From Owenia fusiformis (lineage: Eukaryota > Annelida > Polychaeta > Sabellida > Oweniidae): a DNA stretch of 64,000 nt. Positions 34,734-48,483 of the stretch are shown here, one piece after another. Each line of letters opens with the position of its first letter. Position 1 is the first letter of the stretch. The translations under genes were made by a program, and so were the position numbers. The notes beneath the pieces are model-generated. The model searched no databases. It saw only the letters and a list, made by a program, of their open reading frames with translations, and had not been told where the DNA came from. The stretch spans positions 8,023,815 to 8,087,814 of the forward strand of contig CAIIXF020000003.1 in NCBI GenBank assembly GCA_903813345.2, given 5' to 3'.

Positions 34734-36765
34734 TCTCTGTGGCTCTGCATGTATGTATTTGCAATTCCAAATGCTGAATATATTCACCAACTGTCTAAAA
34801 TAATTTTACGTATTATTTTAGATAGTACTGAATCAAGTCTAGTTCAATTTGACCCAACTTAAGTGTTTACATAAAAAACATGTTTCAATTATCTAATCTT
34901 GTAATCTAATAGTGTAAAACTAGTCATATCTATGCCGAAAATTTGGTACAGATCTGTAATTGGACCACTACTTATATGGGGCATTTTGAGAATCAATCGT
35001 GTCATTCGGAGTTCAATGTTTTCTTAACTTGTCAGCATGCATATAGGATTGGGACCTCAAAACCACCGCTCTACAGAGCATTTCTTATACCCCGCCCCTG
35101 ATAAAATCTACAGGGGATACTGTAAGACACCTTTATATCTCAGACACAAATAAAGGCATTGACTTGAATTTTTCAGTAAGTTGTTTTACTGTGATGTTTG
35201 ATTTGTATGGCAAGAATCGAGAAAAAAATCTTAATCCATTGCTATAGCAACAGTAATAGAGCACTATGTGTATATACCTTAAAAAGTGCATTATTTTGTG
35301 GGGTGACATTATTTTATTTATAATGACTGAAGACATTCACTCTGAAACTGCTCTAATGGATTTGACATTTACATTAAAATTATTATCAAACTTTAGACAA
35401 TGATAATCATAAATATGCTTAATTAACGCCTCGGGTCTTACGATATGTGTAAAACTTCAAATGTTACGTTTTTCAACCCCTTGTGAAGAGAGACATATTT
35501 GACCAAAAAGCCCGAAATTGTTTCAGCAAACGGTAATTGAAAGAATCAAGACACATGCACCTCTTTAAATATTGGTTCAAATGTTGCTGCTCTATATTTT
35601 AATCAGATTCTTCATATCCCGGAGTCAAACCATGGACTAGTGTGTGCAAGCACACTTCTCTGTGGTCCTAAACGTGGTCAGGTATACTAAGTTTAAACTA
35701 ATATGAAACTGGACTAAAGAAATATTTGACATAAAAAGCATATATTAAAGGTGCAACAATTAGTGCAGGGGGCCATTCAACGATCATCGACCAGTGTCAA
35801 AATATATTTAAGTTTGGATATTTCATCAAGACTAACATATATTTTTATCATCTACAAAGAAACCACCTGGATGAACATTATTTCAGTTGATATTCCTCTT
35901 GAAACGTGGTGAATCTTAAAAATCTATAAGTTGGACTCCCTTTATAGAAGCTTTGACTGAGTTTACACTTCTTAATGCTGAAATTGAGAGTTTATCCATA
36001 CATTTTAAGAAAATAGGTATGTCAAAGAAGATGTTAAGCCAAATGTTGACCTGATAGCTCAGAAAAAATCAAAAAAATCGAATTTTCTCTCTACAGTCCT
36101 TGTTGCACCTTTAGAGTCAATCATATTTAGTGGAACATTTTACAATCAGTTTAGTCTAATATATTGCTGCAAACTAAGGTCAAATATTATAGATAATTTT
36201 TAAGTCATCACCTGTTCACTTCTTACTACAGGGTGTCCAATATTTATACCGAGATAAAACATATGAACTCGTTACCTGATGAAAGAACATTCTTTAAATT
36301 CAGCCATCATTCAGACAAGTTAATTAACATTGATAACCATATGAAAAATTGAACGTGTAACTTTTTGCTTTTTGAGTAGACTTTGTTTTGGTACCATAAC
36401 CCATATTTCATTGTCGCACAAGGCAACTTGAAAACAGCAACTCCACAGAGTAGCAAATCACACTGAACAAAACATGTTTTGATGAATAGCAGCCATCTTG
36501 AACAGGTATCAGTATGTAACAGTACAAAATTTGAACACATCCGTTCAGTGGTATTTGAGTTATCAAAGAGCATGTTTTTACGAAAAATGGTGATTATTTT
36601 GAAATTCAGCTGTCATCTAGAAATATTTGTCTTGTGCAGATAGCTACTTTGTCCATAGGCACCAGTATTGAACCAAATCCGTCAACTGGTACATGTTTTT
36701 GGGTTATCAAAGATTACAATTTTAACGACAAATGGCGTCAATTTTGATAATACTGTAGTGGCTGT
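34734..36765. other. Upstream spacer A of SDR2
   Basis: Near-identical to 24892-26918, including the small element at 35746-36113. No gene is seen; the short open frames are unconserved in other spacer copies. Confidence 0.7.
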
Positions 36766-37901
36766 GAGTTATAACACATAGTCTAATTCTTATCTTTCTC
36801 TTAGCCACAGATTAATATAAACAACATTATTATTGGAGACAAGGAACAAGTATCTCGTTTATAAACAAACTTGCTTTTCCTTATGATATGAACAACTATG
36901 CCAGAATGCGACGTTTGTATGCCAATTGAGGCACATTTATGCCAAATCATAATTGAGCGTATTCCAAACTCTCTTTTCCTAAGGAATACCAAAATACAGC
37001 ATTCGCTATACTGAGCTAGAAATATTGTAAACATACAATCAACTCTGTGAAATCATAACAATCACAGAGTTGATTGTGTAATACATGTACTGTCTATTTG
37101 TATAAACAATTATACCGATGAGGAATCTTCGGTCTCAGGAAAGGAAGCTGGATGATTTTGCCACACCAAACTTGGCACCAGTTTTCTATTCTCTGAGACC
37201 TATGAGTATTTAGATAAGATCACGCATAATATGACATATCTATTTAATATACATTATTACATACATTTGACGATGTTTTAATCTTAAAGATGTCGTGCTG
37301 AAATAATCAGTCAGTATGACTTTACTTCTTATTTATATTTAGTCACAAACAAGATAGTGTCTCGTAAGTAGACACGTGTTATTTGATAAATCAATTTATC
37401 ATTATTATTATCATCAATACCATCATCATCATCATAATCATCATCATCTTTGTTATATAATATACATAATAGACCATTACATATAAAGTAATAATATAAA
37501 TTGATGGTATAAAGTTATAATAGGTAATACTAAATATAATGTACACATGATCTATATAGTTACTATAAATCTAAAATGTATTTACAAGAGCTTTTCTCCT
37601 TCAGTTCAAAATATCCTAACAGTACTTCTTATAATGGCAAAAAAATGTTAAACGTCACATGTCAAAATAATCCAGGCTCATGGATTTTGCTAACAAAATA
37701 TCTAGCGTATTTAGTGTTCCAAGTCATAACAAATAACATAACAAACTCAGTGAAGAATAAGAAACCTAACAATATTATGAAAATATTTTCACAATGTCAA
37801 TATTTTGAAACACAATCCAAATATAATAAACATTGCAGCAAAAATATAACCACTAAATAACAAACCATAGAATTATTTTTTTACTCATATCTCTCAACTC
37901 C
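36766..37901. other. Non-coding part of the inserted cassette, unit 2
   Basis: Same content as 26919-28067: two hairpins and an ATC-rich microsatellite. No gene is seen. Confidence 0.6.
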
Positions 37902-38988
37902 CTAAAAATGATTCATAAGATGTAAAGCTAACAATTTGTAATTTGCAAAATTTGTGCCACATGTAGCACAAAGGCATATATTGTCTACACGATGGGACAT
38001 ATGTAATAAATGTAAATCCTCATCAAGAAATGAGATTTGACAATAGATGCATTCGTATACATGCGTGGAATGGAAGGAATGACACTGTGAAGCTGTGAAA
38101 CAAGTAAATGTATTGTCAGCAATCACTGAGACTGAGCAGAGTGACAGGGCCACTAGCTCAAAATTCTCAATGACTGTTGTTTCCCAAATATCGAAAGATA
38201 GATTATTGGCAATATGTAATTCAGCCTCCACACCAACTATGAAAGAAGATGAAGGCTGTATTACAGACTCCAAAAAAATCTTCCCACTCCATGGGCAAAT
38301 CTGCCTCATGGATGGCTCTTTGGAGTAAATCTTGTCCTTCTTCATCTTGTTGCACAACTTCCTCAGCATCCAATAACATATCTTCAAAATTAAAATTATT
38401 CTCAAAATCTAGATTTTCTGGAGGTGTTATATCTTCATAATGGTTGGTTATTATAGGTATGATAACAGGTATGTTAGAACAACGATCATCTGGGTTTAGC
38501 ATGTTCATGAAATTTTCACCCATACTGTATTAAATGTGATGATTTATGATATAAAAATGAACTGCAAAGGCTTCTTCAGTGATGAAATTAAATCCCCATA
38601 GTGTGCATTTCTTGTGGTTATTGATGCTATGAGTCTCCATGTGCATGGTATGATGAATATTATTATGAAAGGCGATGTCACAAAATAGGCACTTTAAGAT
38701 ACTAGAAGCGTTTGAAGATGTTGATGTGTCATTGGTTGTTGTTACTTCAGATGAATATGTTGACGATTCAGAGTTATTTGAAGAAATTGATGCTTGATCG
38801 ATTGTTATGACATCAGATGGAATGTTAGATGAGTTGCTTGGAGTATTTGCACATAACCAATTCTTTACTGTCGAACCCTGGGGCAGTTCTTCGTGAATAT
38901 CCGCTAAATGGTCAAAATATTCTAAAAAATCGATATCAACTTCCGAAATGCCATCTTCTTGAAGACAAATATGACAAGTCCATTCCAT
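37902..38988 (-). pseudogene. C2H2 zinc-finger gene, second copy, same lesions
   Basis: Parts: 38530-38988 (ATG at 38988), 38221-38523 after a single in-frame stop, and 37902-38405 after a frameshift. The same fingers as in unit 1, with few substitutions (for example YFDL to NFEL). The shared stop and shift show that both copies descend from one already altered gene, or that both use unseen splicing. Confidence 0.55.
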
Positions 38989-39078
38989 CTGCAATGTACA
39001 ATATAATTGTTGTAATAATTGTTAATATTTATAACAATATTTTCAAAAATAGGTCAAAAATTGCGAAAAAATGAGTGT

Positions 39079-39594
39079 CTATAAAGTGGTTTCTGCCATC
39101 TCAATCATAGGATTATCTGATAACTGAGTTTGTTTTGTTTTTGAACACCTAGCTATTACCTTTCCGAGTTTTAAAATGATGGAACGCTGCCTTTTATAAA
39201 GTACAAATAGAGCAACCAATATGATTAACAGTACCACAAGGATAATAAATTGTACCTGATCAATCCAAGTTGAGTTCAATGAATTTAAATCATTCGAATA
39301 GAAAGGTTCTTGAATCCATGAATTACTCTCTTTGAGATTTTTAATTACATCTAACAATCTATGTCTGAATTGATCGTCTCCTGTTTCAGGATCAGTAAAA
39401 TTTGGCACATCAGGGAACCTTATAGGTGCAAGATCATGTAAATCTTCAACTCTGAGATATGGTGCAATTTTGTCATCCGAAAAATGAAAATGAAAAGGTA
39501 CATTTGGTTGAATTTGTGGTACTATTATAGCGACCTTTTCACAGGTAGATATGTCAGCAAATAATTGTTGATTTGATTTATATCTCAGACACAA
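39079..39594 (-). CDS. C-terminal part of a type I membrane protein, intact copy
   Basis: A frame of about 170 residues with TTG, not ATG, at the usual start position; it is open slightly further into the spacer. It has an extracellular-type acidic/aromatic region (FHFHFSDD, FPDVPNFTDPETGDD), two N-x-S/T sites (NFT, NST) and an amphipathic stretch. One strong transmembrane segment (FIILVVLLIILVALFVLY) follows, then a basic cytoplasmic tail (KRQRS). The layout is like the C-terminal end of a receptor or a retroelement/virus-type surface glycoprotein, but I recognise no family. The N-terminal part was lost at the duplication junction. Confidence 0.45.
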   Translation of the reverse strand: MCLRYKSNQQLFADISTCEKVAIIVPQIQPNVPFHFHFSDDKIAPYLRVEDLHDLAPIRFPDVPNFTDPETGDDQFRHRLLDVIKNLKESNSWIQEPFYSNDLNSLNSTWIDQVQFIILVVLLIILVALFVLYKRQRSIILKLGKVIARCSKTKQTQLSDNPMIEMAETTL

Positions 39595-40434
39595 ATAAAG
39601 GCATTGACTTGAATTTTTCAGTAAGTTGTTTTACTGTGATGTTTGATTTGTATGGCAAGAATCGAGAAAAAATCTTAATCCATTGCTATAGCAACAGTAA
39701 TAGAACACTATGTGTTACCTTAAAAGTGCATTATTTTGTGGGGTGACATTATTTTATTTATAATGACTGAAGACATTCACTCTGAAACCTCTCTAATGGG
39801 TTCGACATTTACATTAAAATTATTATCAAACTTTAGACAATGATAATCATAAATATGCTTAATTAACGCCTCGGGTCTTATGATATGTGTAAAACTTCAA
39901 ATGTTACGTTTTTCAACCCCTTGTGAAGAGAGACATATTTGACCAAAAAGCCCGAAATTGTTTCAGAAAACGGTAATTGAAAGAATCAAGACACATGCAC
40001 CTCTTCAAATATTGGTTCAAATGTTGCTGCTCTATATTTTAATCAGATTCTTCATATCCCGGAGTCAAACCATGGACTAGTCTGTGCAAGCACACTTCTC
40101 TGTGGTCCTAAACGTGGTCGGGTATACTAAGTTTAAACTAATATGGAACTGGACTAAAGAAATATTAGACATAAAAAGCATATATTAAAGGTGCAACAAT
40201 TAGTGCAGGGGGGCCATTCAACGATCATCGACCAGTGTCAAAATATATTTAAGTTTGGATATTTCATCAAGACTAACATATATTTTTATCATCTACAAAG
40301 AAACCACATGGATGAACATATTTTTATCATCTACAAAGAAACCACCTGGATGAACATGATTTCAGTTGATATTCCTCTTGAAACGTGGTGAATCTTAAAA
40401 ATCTATAAGTTGGACTCCCTTTATAGAAGCTTTG

Positions 40435-43400
40435 TAGACAGGTTCCAATTCTAATAATTCAAGTTTTTGAGGCATTTTTTAGAAAAAGCAACAGACCTAT
40501 TTTTACTTGATCAGTTTTTCATGGTGATAAAGATATTAAAAGATGACAGCTCAACGGGGTGGTCACGACACTGAATTTTGGCATGTTTACCCCCCTTGGA
40601 AAATATTCTAGGGGGTACTATGAAACTAGTTCATAACTCAAAGGATATATGAGCTATTGTTCTGAGCTATTGTTCTGTTCTGTACACCATACATTGCTAG
40701 TACAAATATGAATAGTATCCTAAAGTTATAGGTTGATACCCTTATTGGTCTCAGAAAAAAACAATAAACAGGAAAAAGATACACAATTTTTGTCTTGCCA
40801 ATTTTATATTTGTAGCTTCAAGCAAAATATGACAGCTTTAACAGCTCATAGTAGTATTCTAAAAACATTTCCAGGCTATATGGGGTATTGTAATACATCT
40901 ATTTTAGTTATGAAGTACTATTTTGTAATTTTAATATGACTTTATAGTGCCCTACCCCTGGAAAATTGAAGAATGTGGATGTGGTGAATTTAATCATTTT
41001 GCAGCATTAAGTTAGAAACATGTATTGATAGACACCAAATCAATAAATTCATACCATCATCAAATGTTAGGTGACATTCTAATTCATTTATTACTAGAAT
41101 ATAGGACTTAAGATATTTTATATGTAAGTTTTCAATTTAGTACATGTATCATAATGTAATCTAGTGTAATCACATACTAGAGAGGACATTGACATAAAGT
41201 CTAAACATTATAATCATCAATTGATCTCATTTGAGCAACTAGACTATGGTGGTCATCATGCACAAGTAATGTACTACAGTGCCCCATGTACTAGGGCACG
41301 AGTCATTTGAGCCATATATACCTCCTGGTATATACCTTTACAACCTATTCAGAAGGGTCATTTACAATGTGCAACATGGCAAAAGTTCCGTAAAACTGTT
41401 AGTTCTCATCATCTGACCATATAGCAGAGTACTCATTAAGCCATGATGCATCACAGCCAGATGTTAGAAAAGTATCTAAGAATCCTTTTTATTAACTAAA
41501 GATGACCTTCCCACCGATGTTTTGCTACACACTGTACTGTCAACTGTACATGTTGGTTTCAATTTTGTTTACTCTACATAGATCTGATTCTGCATTTAAA
41601 TACCAAGACTTCAGTTTACTTCAACTGTCATGACTAAAGCATTTGATAGTATTTACATAATAACGTTATAAAAGAGCATGTAGGTTATCGCAAACAACTT
41701 CAGACAATGGTCCTTTTTCCATATAGCTTTGAAATCTCATTAAGGTCTTGTTTTTGATGAATTTTAGGAGATCTGCATTTTTAACCATTAAAAACTAATG
41801 TTTTCTTCCATCTGATGGCATATTTGAATTCTGTGAGTAATTCTCTATCAAAACAACTTTGATTTGCACTGTAATTTACCATTATTCAAATTCTAATGAC
41901 TTACTGGTTGTCTAAAAAGGTTGGGCTAAATCCCCATTGACACAATGCTGAAAAACCTTAAAAAGTTCAATTACTCTTCCAAGGATCACAATTTTAATGT
42001 GAAATCACAATCCACATGTCAATAAGATCATAAAGTTACATTCCAATGATGTTTTAAGTTGATCCAAATGGAATTACTTCTTAAATCAAGAAATTAAGTG
42101 ACTCTGGCAATACATTTACATGTATTCTAGCCCTACCCAAGCTCTACCAATACCCATGATGCCATCTATTTTTCATTTATATGGAAAAAGGTCAATTCTA
42201 ACTTGAATTATGAATATTTTCTGACCATGAACATAGGTATATCTTTTAGATCTATTCATTATCTTCAAGAAAAGTAAATATAATGATTAATCAGACCTAA
42301 GTGATATTAAAGGGAATGGCCCAATCAACATGCTTTTTACTAAAAATGATGACCTAGTTTTTACCAAAGATGCAACCTTTAATTATATTGTTGAATGCAT
42401 AATTAGAATATGCTTTGAGACAAATTCTATTTCCTAAGAGGAAAAGTGGATTGCTCCAGGGACTTTAAAGCCACTGAATTTGGATGACCAAAATGAACTG
42501 AAACCAATGGATAGCATGCATTTTTTCAAAGGGGAAATAACATGGGGAACACTAATCTTAGGGGAATTCAGTTTTCGTTTCAAGAGCTATTTGATATATT
42601 AAAATAAAGAATAGTAATGCATTAAACATTGTTAAAATAATTGCATTTTTGGTGAAAATGAGGTCAACAACTTTGAAAAAATATATTGATGGGTTGATTG
42701 CTAGTGAAATATCTCAGAGTCCGAATGACTTTATTATCCCTGTATAACTGTCTTCATGGTCAGGAAATAGTCATAATCAAAGATATAACTGTCTGAAATT
42801 GTTTGTGATAACTTACCTGAACATTTGCAGGTCAAATCAGGATTGACACAATTTATTTCCACCAAATTTTTGACATGTCTTCAAATATACGATAGTATTT
42901 TCTTCATAAGATAGAGTGTCACTTGTGAAATTTATTGATTGACCTGAGATCGTATCATATCTTTATGACATAAAAGCGAAATAGCCATATTGAACTTTAA
43001 TGAATGTTGTTTGCCACTTTTCGACAATTTCGTCAAAATTTGGGGTTTTGGGGGAGGGGTACAATTAAGTTAAAAAATTCACCTGATTCAGACTATCCTT
43101 AAATGAGCACTGATTCACCCGAGAGCATAACTTTTCCAAAACATGTTAGTGTTGTTTTTGGACCACTCACATTAATGTTTCGTCTAATTTTCCCCCAGAG
43201 TTTCCTCATCATTGTCTTAGGCCACATTTGTTGAGATATATGAATGTTCATTATTAAAATCTTGCCTTCCTTTGCAGTTGGAGAAGACTCGGCATTAGGT
43301 GTTATAAGTCCCAGACCACGATAAATAAAAAATAACAACACAATGACATAGAACTGATAAACGTTTTCTCTTGTGCGTGTCAGCCATGGTCTACCAAATT

Positions 43401-44563
43401 AATTGCTATTCAGTGAGAAGAAACTCATTTTTCAGTTTCCATTTTAATTTCCTGACAAATAGAGCGATCATCCCAGCATTTTTTCTATGATCTATATATC
43501 TATGTGCCTTAGCAACTTCTGTTTTAGAGAACAATAAAACAATAGAAAAGATTACTTTACCATAATTCTAATCATCCCACATTGTAGACATATTTAGAAT
43601 TAAAAATATGAAGAGAATGACAAAACCTCTTAAAACACATTTCTTAGGAAACAAATAGTGTGGTATTCTTGTTACTATGGCAACAGAGTTTTTTCTTTTT
43701 GTCATTTTTGTCATACAGATTACCTATCATACCAGGACCAAATCCTGAAAATTTGAATTCAGTATCTTCATTAGTATCTTAGATATATAGGTTTCTTATA
43801 GTATCCCCTGCAGATTTCATCGGAGTATAAGGAAAATGCTCTGAAGAGGAATGCCCAAGGATGCCACTTAACAGTTCTGGTATTTTTGAGGTCCCAACCC
43901 TCTATTCACGGGAATAGTTAACCATTGTAAAGCTACTCATGGTTAACTGACAGAATTGATTGTATCTTCAACTAAGAAGTCAACAAAATGTTAAAACCAG
44001 AAGAAAACCACACCAACGTTCTTCTATTTACCAGGGGTAGGGCATTATAAAGTCATATTAAAATTACAAAATAGTACTTCATCACTATAATAGATGTATT
44101 ACAATATCAAACATAGCTTGGGAATGTTGTTAGAATACTACTTTGAGCTGTTAAAGTTATCATATTTTGCTTGAAGCTACAAATATAAAATAAGCAAGAA
44201 AAAAATGACAAAAATGCATATTTTTTTCTAATTAATTGTATTTTTCCGAAACCAACAAAGATATCAACCTATAACTTTAGGATAGTATTCATCTCTGTAC
44301 TAACAATGTATGCTGTAGAACTCAGAACAATAGTTTATATATCCTTTGAGTTATGAACTAATATTATAGTACCCCCTAAGATAATTTCCTAGGGGGGTAA
44401 AAACGCTAAAATGCAGTGTCGTGACCACTCCGTTGAGCTGTCATCTTTTAATATCTTTATCAGCATGAAAAACTGATCCAGAAAAAATAGGTCTGTTGCT
44501 TTTTCTAAAAAAATGCCTCAAAAAGTCTTTCCCTTGAGATATTCTGAAATTGGAACCTGTCTA
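40435..44563. mobile_element. 4.1-kb element with about 530-bp terminal inverted repeats
   Basis: Ends TAGACAGGTTCCAATT and AATTGGAACCTGTCTA, flanked by TTG on both sides. It interrupts the 368-bp element, whose uninterrupted copies at 26114 and 35955 give the empty site. Arms are 40435-40965 and 44030-44563. The central 3 kb is AT-rich with no recognised coding sequence; a minus frame 43099-43341 with a hydrophobic start is not recognised. Confidence 0.75.
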
Positions 44564-44566
44564 TTG

Positions 44567-45616
44567 TACTGAATTTACACTTCTTAATGCTGAAATTGAG
44601 AGTTTATCCATACATTTTAAGAAAATAAGTATGTCAAAGAAGATGCTAAGTCAAATATTGACCTGATAGCTCAGAAAAAAACAAAAAATCGAATTTTCTC
44701 TCTACAGTCCTTGTTGCACCTTTAAAGTCAATCATATTTAGTGGAACATTTTAAAATCAGTTTAGTCTCAAATATTGCTGCAGACTAATGTCAAATATTA
44801 TAGATAATTTTTAAATCATCACCTGTTCACTTCTAAGTACAGGGTGTCCAATATTTGTACCGAGATAAAACATATGAACTCGTTACCTGATGAAAGAACA
44901 TTCTTTAAATTCAGCCATCATTCAGACAAGTTAACTAACATAACCATATGAAAAATTGAACGGGTAACTTTTTGCTTTTTGAGTAGACTTTGTTTTGGTA
45001 CCATAACCCATATTTCATTGTCGCACAAGGCAACTTGAAAACAGCAACTCCACAGAGTAGCAAATCACACTGAATTATTCGTTAAGTAGCGATGTGAAAA
45101 CAAATTAACAATTTATCACAGAATGTCAAAAATTTACACCCCCTAGATCACATTGACTTCGATTTGACCTTTGTTGACCTGCTTTTAAAAAACGTTTACA
45201 TTCTTTTCAGAAGAGGTAAGTAAATAGAATTGAATAAGGTTTAAAACAATACCAACAAAAATACCAACCAGTTTTTAACGTTAATACGCCCCTGAGTATT
45301 CCTTAGTAGTTTGTCACATTACAAAATCTTTATGACCTGATGATTACAGCAGTTAATTTCCATGGCAACAATATTCAAAATAAATAGAAAAAAAATATAA
45401 GCAACGATCACTTGTAGAAGCAATTTGCAATATTAAAGCCACCCTTTCATATCGAATGAATGACCATTCATTTAAATATCAAAATACCTTCTCTTAAACA
45501 TATCTTAGGCAAAACATTTTGAATGACCCCTAAAACAAATATATTGCTACTAAGTTGTTAAACCAATCGATTAAGTGGTGGAAATTATTAAAAAAGGATC
45601 TATTTTTAATATGTCC
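44567..45616. other. Spacer joining units 2 and 3
   Basis: 44567-45073 continues spacer A (as 26117-26616). It then joins sequence like 30808-31010 and 31050-31390. No gene is seen. Confidence 0.6.
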
Positions 45617-45981
45617 TGTATCCTGTATATGTATTGTTGAGAGCTTTAGGTGGAACTTCATCACTCAATGGCAAAATATATAAACATAGTGACACATGTC
45701 CATTTTGCCATGGGGCAGTGCAGATATTGAAACGCATATTATTTCACTGCCAAGCTGTTGAACACTTATGTCAGTTAAATCCAGGAGGATTTGGCTCCCA
45801 GGGTAGAAACTCGATTGTGTCCAACAATGCTAACTTCGAAATGTCGTTATTTTCTGAAATTATTACCGACGATAAATTCAAAATAAACGGTTCAAGAGAT
45901 TCGAACCAATATCTCGATCATTTCTTGAGAGTTTTGGAATTTTTCGTTTGGCAAGACCAAAATTCGAGATTCAAATGTTGA
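45617..45981 (+). pseudogene. LINE-like C-terminal zinc-knuckle fragment, unit 3 (open)
   Basis: The longest of the three fragments. CPFCHG...ILFHCQAVEHL resembles the terminal knuckle of non-LTR retrotransposon ORF2, with the usual His changed to Arg, followed by a C-terminal tail (YLDHFLRVLEFF). No reverse transcriptase domain upstream. Probably a fossil carried with the SDR unit; it lies 3' of the SDR gene on the opposite strand. Confidence 0.45.
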
Positions 45982-46716
45982 GGTGAACAAAATAGTGGCT
46001 GTCTGAATTCGAATTTTGTATCACGACATATATGGGACAGAATATCGATGTTGCACTTTGGGAGCCAATCCTCCTCGCAGTTAAAAAGTATCATGAAAGT
46101 GGAGCACTTAATGAAGTGACATGCTTGGTAGAGCCTTCAATTTGAAAAGACAATCAAATGACAAGCCCACTTCTATTTGGTTCTAATAATAGCCAAGTAC
46201 AAACGTATATAAAACTAAAGACAACAGTAGAAATTCGAAACGTATCTTACAAAGCAGATAGTTAGTATTACAGTAAATTGGATTTAGTGGAACATTTTAC
46301 AGACAGTTGAGTCTCAAATGTATCTTCATTTTTAGAAACATAAGATCATTTTAGGCATCACATATTCACTATTTAGAACAGGGTGTCCCAAGATCTGTAC
46401 CAAGATAAAACACCATCTCTATCTCTATCAGGTAATTCCCATTTCTATTGAAAACTGTTTAAGTACCATCACTCATTTTTCAATGTTTGAAGTTGCATGC
46501 ATTCATATTTGCATTAATTATGAAGAGCTAATTGTTCATCAAAAACCATTTATCTTTCTTATGCAAAAAGTTCATCATTTTCAACGAGAGACAATCATTC
46601 CCGTCTCATTTGGCTATAGTTTTTGGAACATCCTGTATGAATGGAGATTTTGACACAGCATCCTAAAATCATTTCTCTCATAATGATAATCACAACGTCA
46701 ATAGTACAACTCGGAA

Positions 46717-47535
46717 TTATTTTGCAGCGTTTTCTAATGTTTTCTTACTAACGCCCATTAAGACCATACCGCCATCACATACCACACAGGCCCCGTTCAT
46801 CATAGATGCATCTTCAGAAGCTAGAAATGCAATCAGTTTTGCCGCGTCATCCACATTTCCAATTTTACCCAGTGGGGTACATTTTGCTGCCGTTAAATAC
46901 AATTCTTCCTCTTCCGATTGTGATACCCCCTGATTCTTTAAAATTCGTGTTCCTTTAAAATAACCTGGACAAATGGCATTAACACGGACAAATTGATGAC
47001 CAAATTCCAATGCGGCACATTGTGTGAACATATTCAATCCGGCTTTAGCGATGCAATAAAATGGACAACCATCTGATGCGAGTACGCCGGCGCAGCTGGA
47101 CGTATTCACAATGTTTCCCTTGCTTTGTTTCAGTTCAGGCAAGCACATTTGCGACAGAAGAATTGGCGCTCGCAACATGACTTTAACAGCGTCATCGAAA
47201 AATCCAATAGATCCCGAGCCAAGATTGGAGTTCTTCTCAAAATATCCTGCATTATTAACTAAAATATCTATCTTGCCGAATGTTTCAACGGCTGTGTCAT
47301 GAATCTTCTTCAGGACATCATCATCTCCGATGTCCCCTTGAATATACGGAAACTTAGCATTCTCTACAGCCACCTTTTCACACTCAGCAACAGTTTCTTT
47401 GATAGTACTTAGATTGCGCCCATGTATCAGAACACTTGCACCCTCTTTAGCCAGTATTATTGCAGTTGCCCTTCCAATTCCACTATTCGATCCTGTCACA
47501 ATAACAGCCTTTCCTGAAAATCTCATGGTACTCAT
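46717..47535 (-). CDS. SDR3: short-chain dehydrogenase/reductase with intact Tyr-Lys pair
   Basis: 272 codons from ATG at 47535. TGSNSGIG, NNAG, NTSS (Ser147), then Y160-C-I-A-K164: the catalytic Tyr that is Ser in SDR1 and SDR2 is present (TAT versus TCT). The tetrad Asn position is Met here too. Differences from SDR1/2 cluster in the first helix (GRATAIILAKEG). It is the only copy here that is open and has Ser, Tyr and Lys, so it is the best candidate for an active NADP-type oxidoreductase. Confidence 0.9.
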   Translation of the reverse strand: MSTMRFSGKAVIVTGSNSGIGRATAIILAKEGASVLIHGRNLSTIKETVAECEKVAVENAKFPYIQGDIGDDDVLKKIHDTAVETFGKIDILVNNAGYFEKNSNLGSGSIGFFDDAVKVMLRAPILLSQMCLPELKQSKGNIVNTSSCAGVLASDGCPFYCIAKAGLNMFTQCAALEFGHQFVRVNAICPGYFKGTRILKNQGVSQSEEEELYLTAAKCTPLGKIGNVDDAAKLIAFLASEDASMMNGACVVCDGGMVLMGVSKKTLENAAK

Positions 47536-47744
47536 TCTCTGTGGCTCTGCATGTATGTACTTGCAATTCCAAATGCTGAATATATTCACCAACTGTCTAA
47601 AATAATGTTACGTATTATTTTTAGATAGTACAAAATCAAGTCTAGATCAGTTTGACCCAACTGTAGTGTTTACATAGAAAAAACATGTTTCAATTATCTA
47701 ATCTTATAGTGTGTAACTAGTCTTATATCTGTGCCGAAAATTTA

Positions 47745-48240
47745 GTACAGATTTTTAAGCTTAATAGCCGACTGGCTATTAGTTTTTACGTGGGGTGGAC
47801 CAAAAGTCTAGGACACCCCCACTCTAACTTTGCTGTATTGTTTAGTGGAACTTACAAATAATAAAGATTAACATGTTAATAACTTTTTATATAAGTTTCA
47901 CCAAAAATATTTTAGGTACTTTTTCGAGATATTTTTTGATCTGGGGACCCAGCCAGAAAAATCTAGAAAAATACATAAATAAATAAAATGAATAAAGAAG
48001 GTTCTTAATCTCTATCATTAGAAAGATCCAGGTAATTTTAAAGACCAATAACTAGAGCAGGGCGTCAAAGACTTTTGAATCGCCCCTCGTAATTACTAAT
48101 GCTGACACTTTGTTAGAGTGATATGAAAAGTGACCCAGGAATTGTTTCAGAATCTATCTTATATCCATCCAGAAACTGTGCTGCCAATATTGAATTACGT
48201 TTAGGCTATTAGAAAAACTTTGCTACATGCATATTCCTTG
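47745..48240. other. Extra sequence in the SDR3 upstream spacer
   Basis: Absent from units 1 and 2. It contains the palindrome AATAGCCGACTGGCTATT (47763-47780) and a GGGGTGGACCAAAAGTCTAG terminus, with a possible partner near 48060. Probably a small DNA element. Confidence 0.4.
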
Positions 48241-48483
48241 AGAATCAATCGTGTTATTCGGAGTACAATGTTTTCTTAACTTGTCAGCATGCATATAGGA
48301 TTGGAACTTCAAAACCACCGGATGCCGGAGCGGCACCCTTGGTCAACTCTCTACATAGCATTTCTCATCCCCCCTGATAAAATATACAGGGGGTACTCTA
48401 AGACACCTTTATATCTCTGACACAAATAAAGACATTGACTTGAAACTTTTAGCAAGTTGTTTTACTATGATGTTTGATTTGTA

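Noticed and set aside
43099-43341. Minus ORF with hydrophobic start inside the 4.1-kb element
   Set aside because: Short, no family motif, no splice-consistent neighbours; kept only as a remark.
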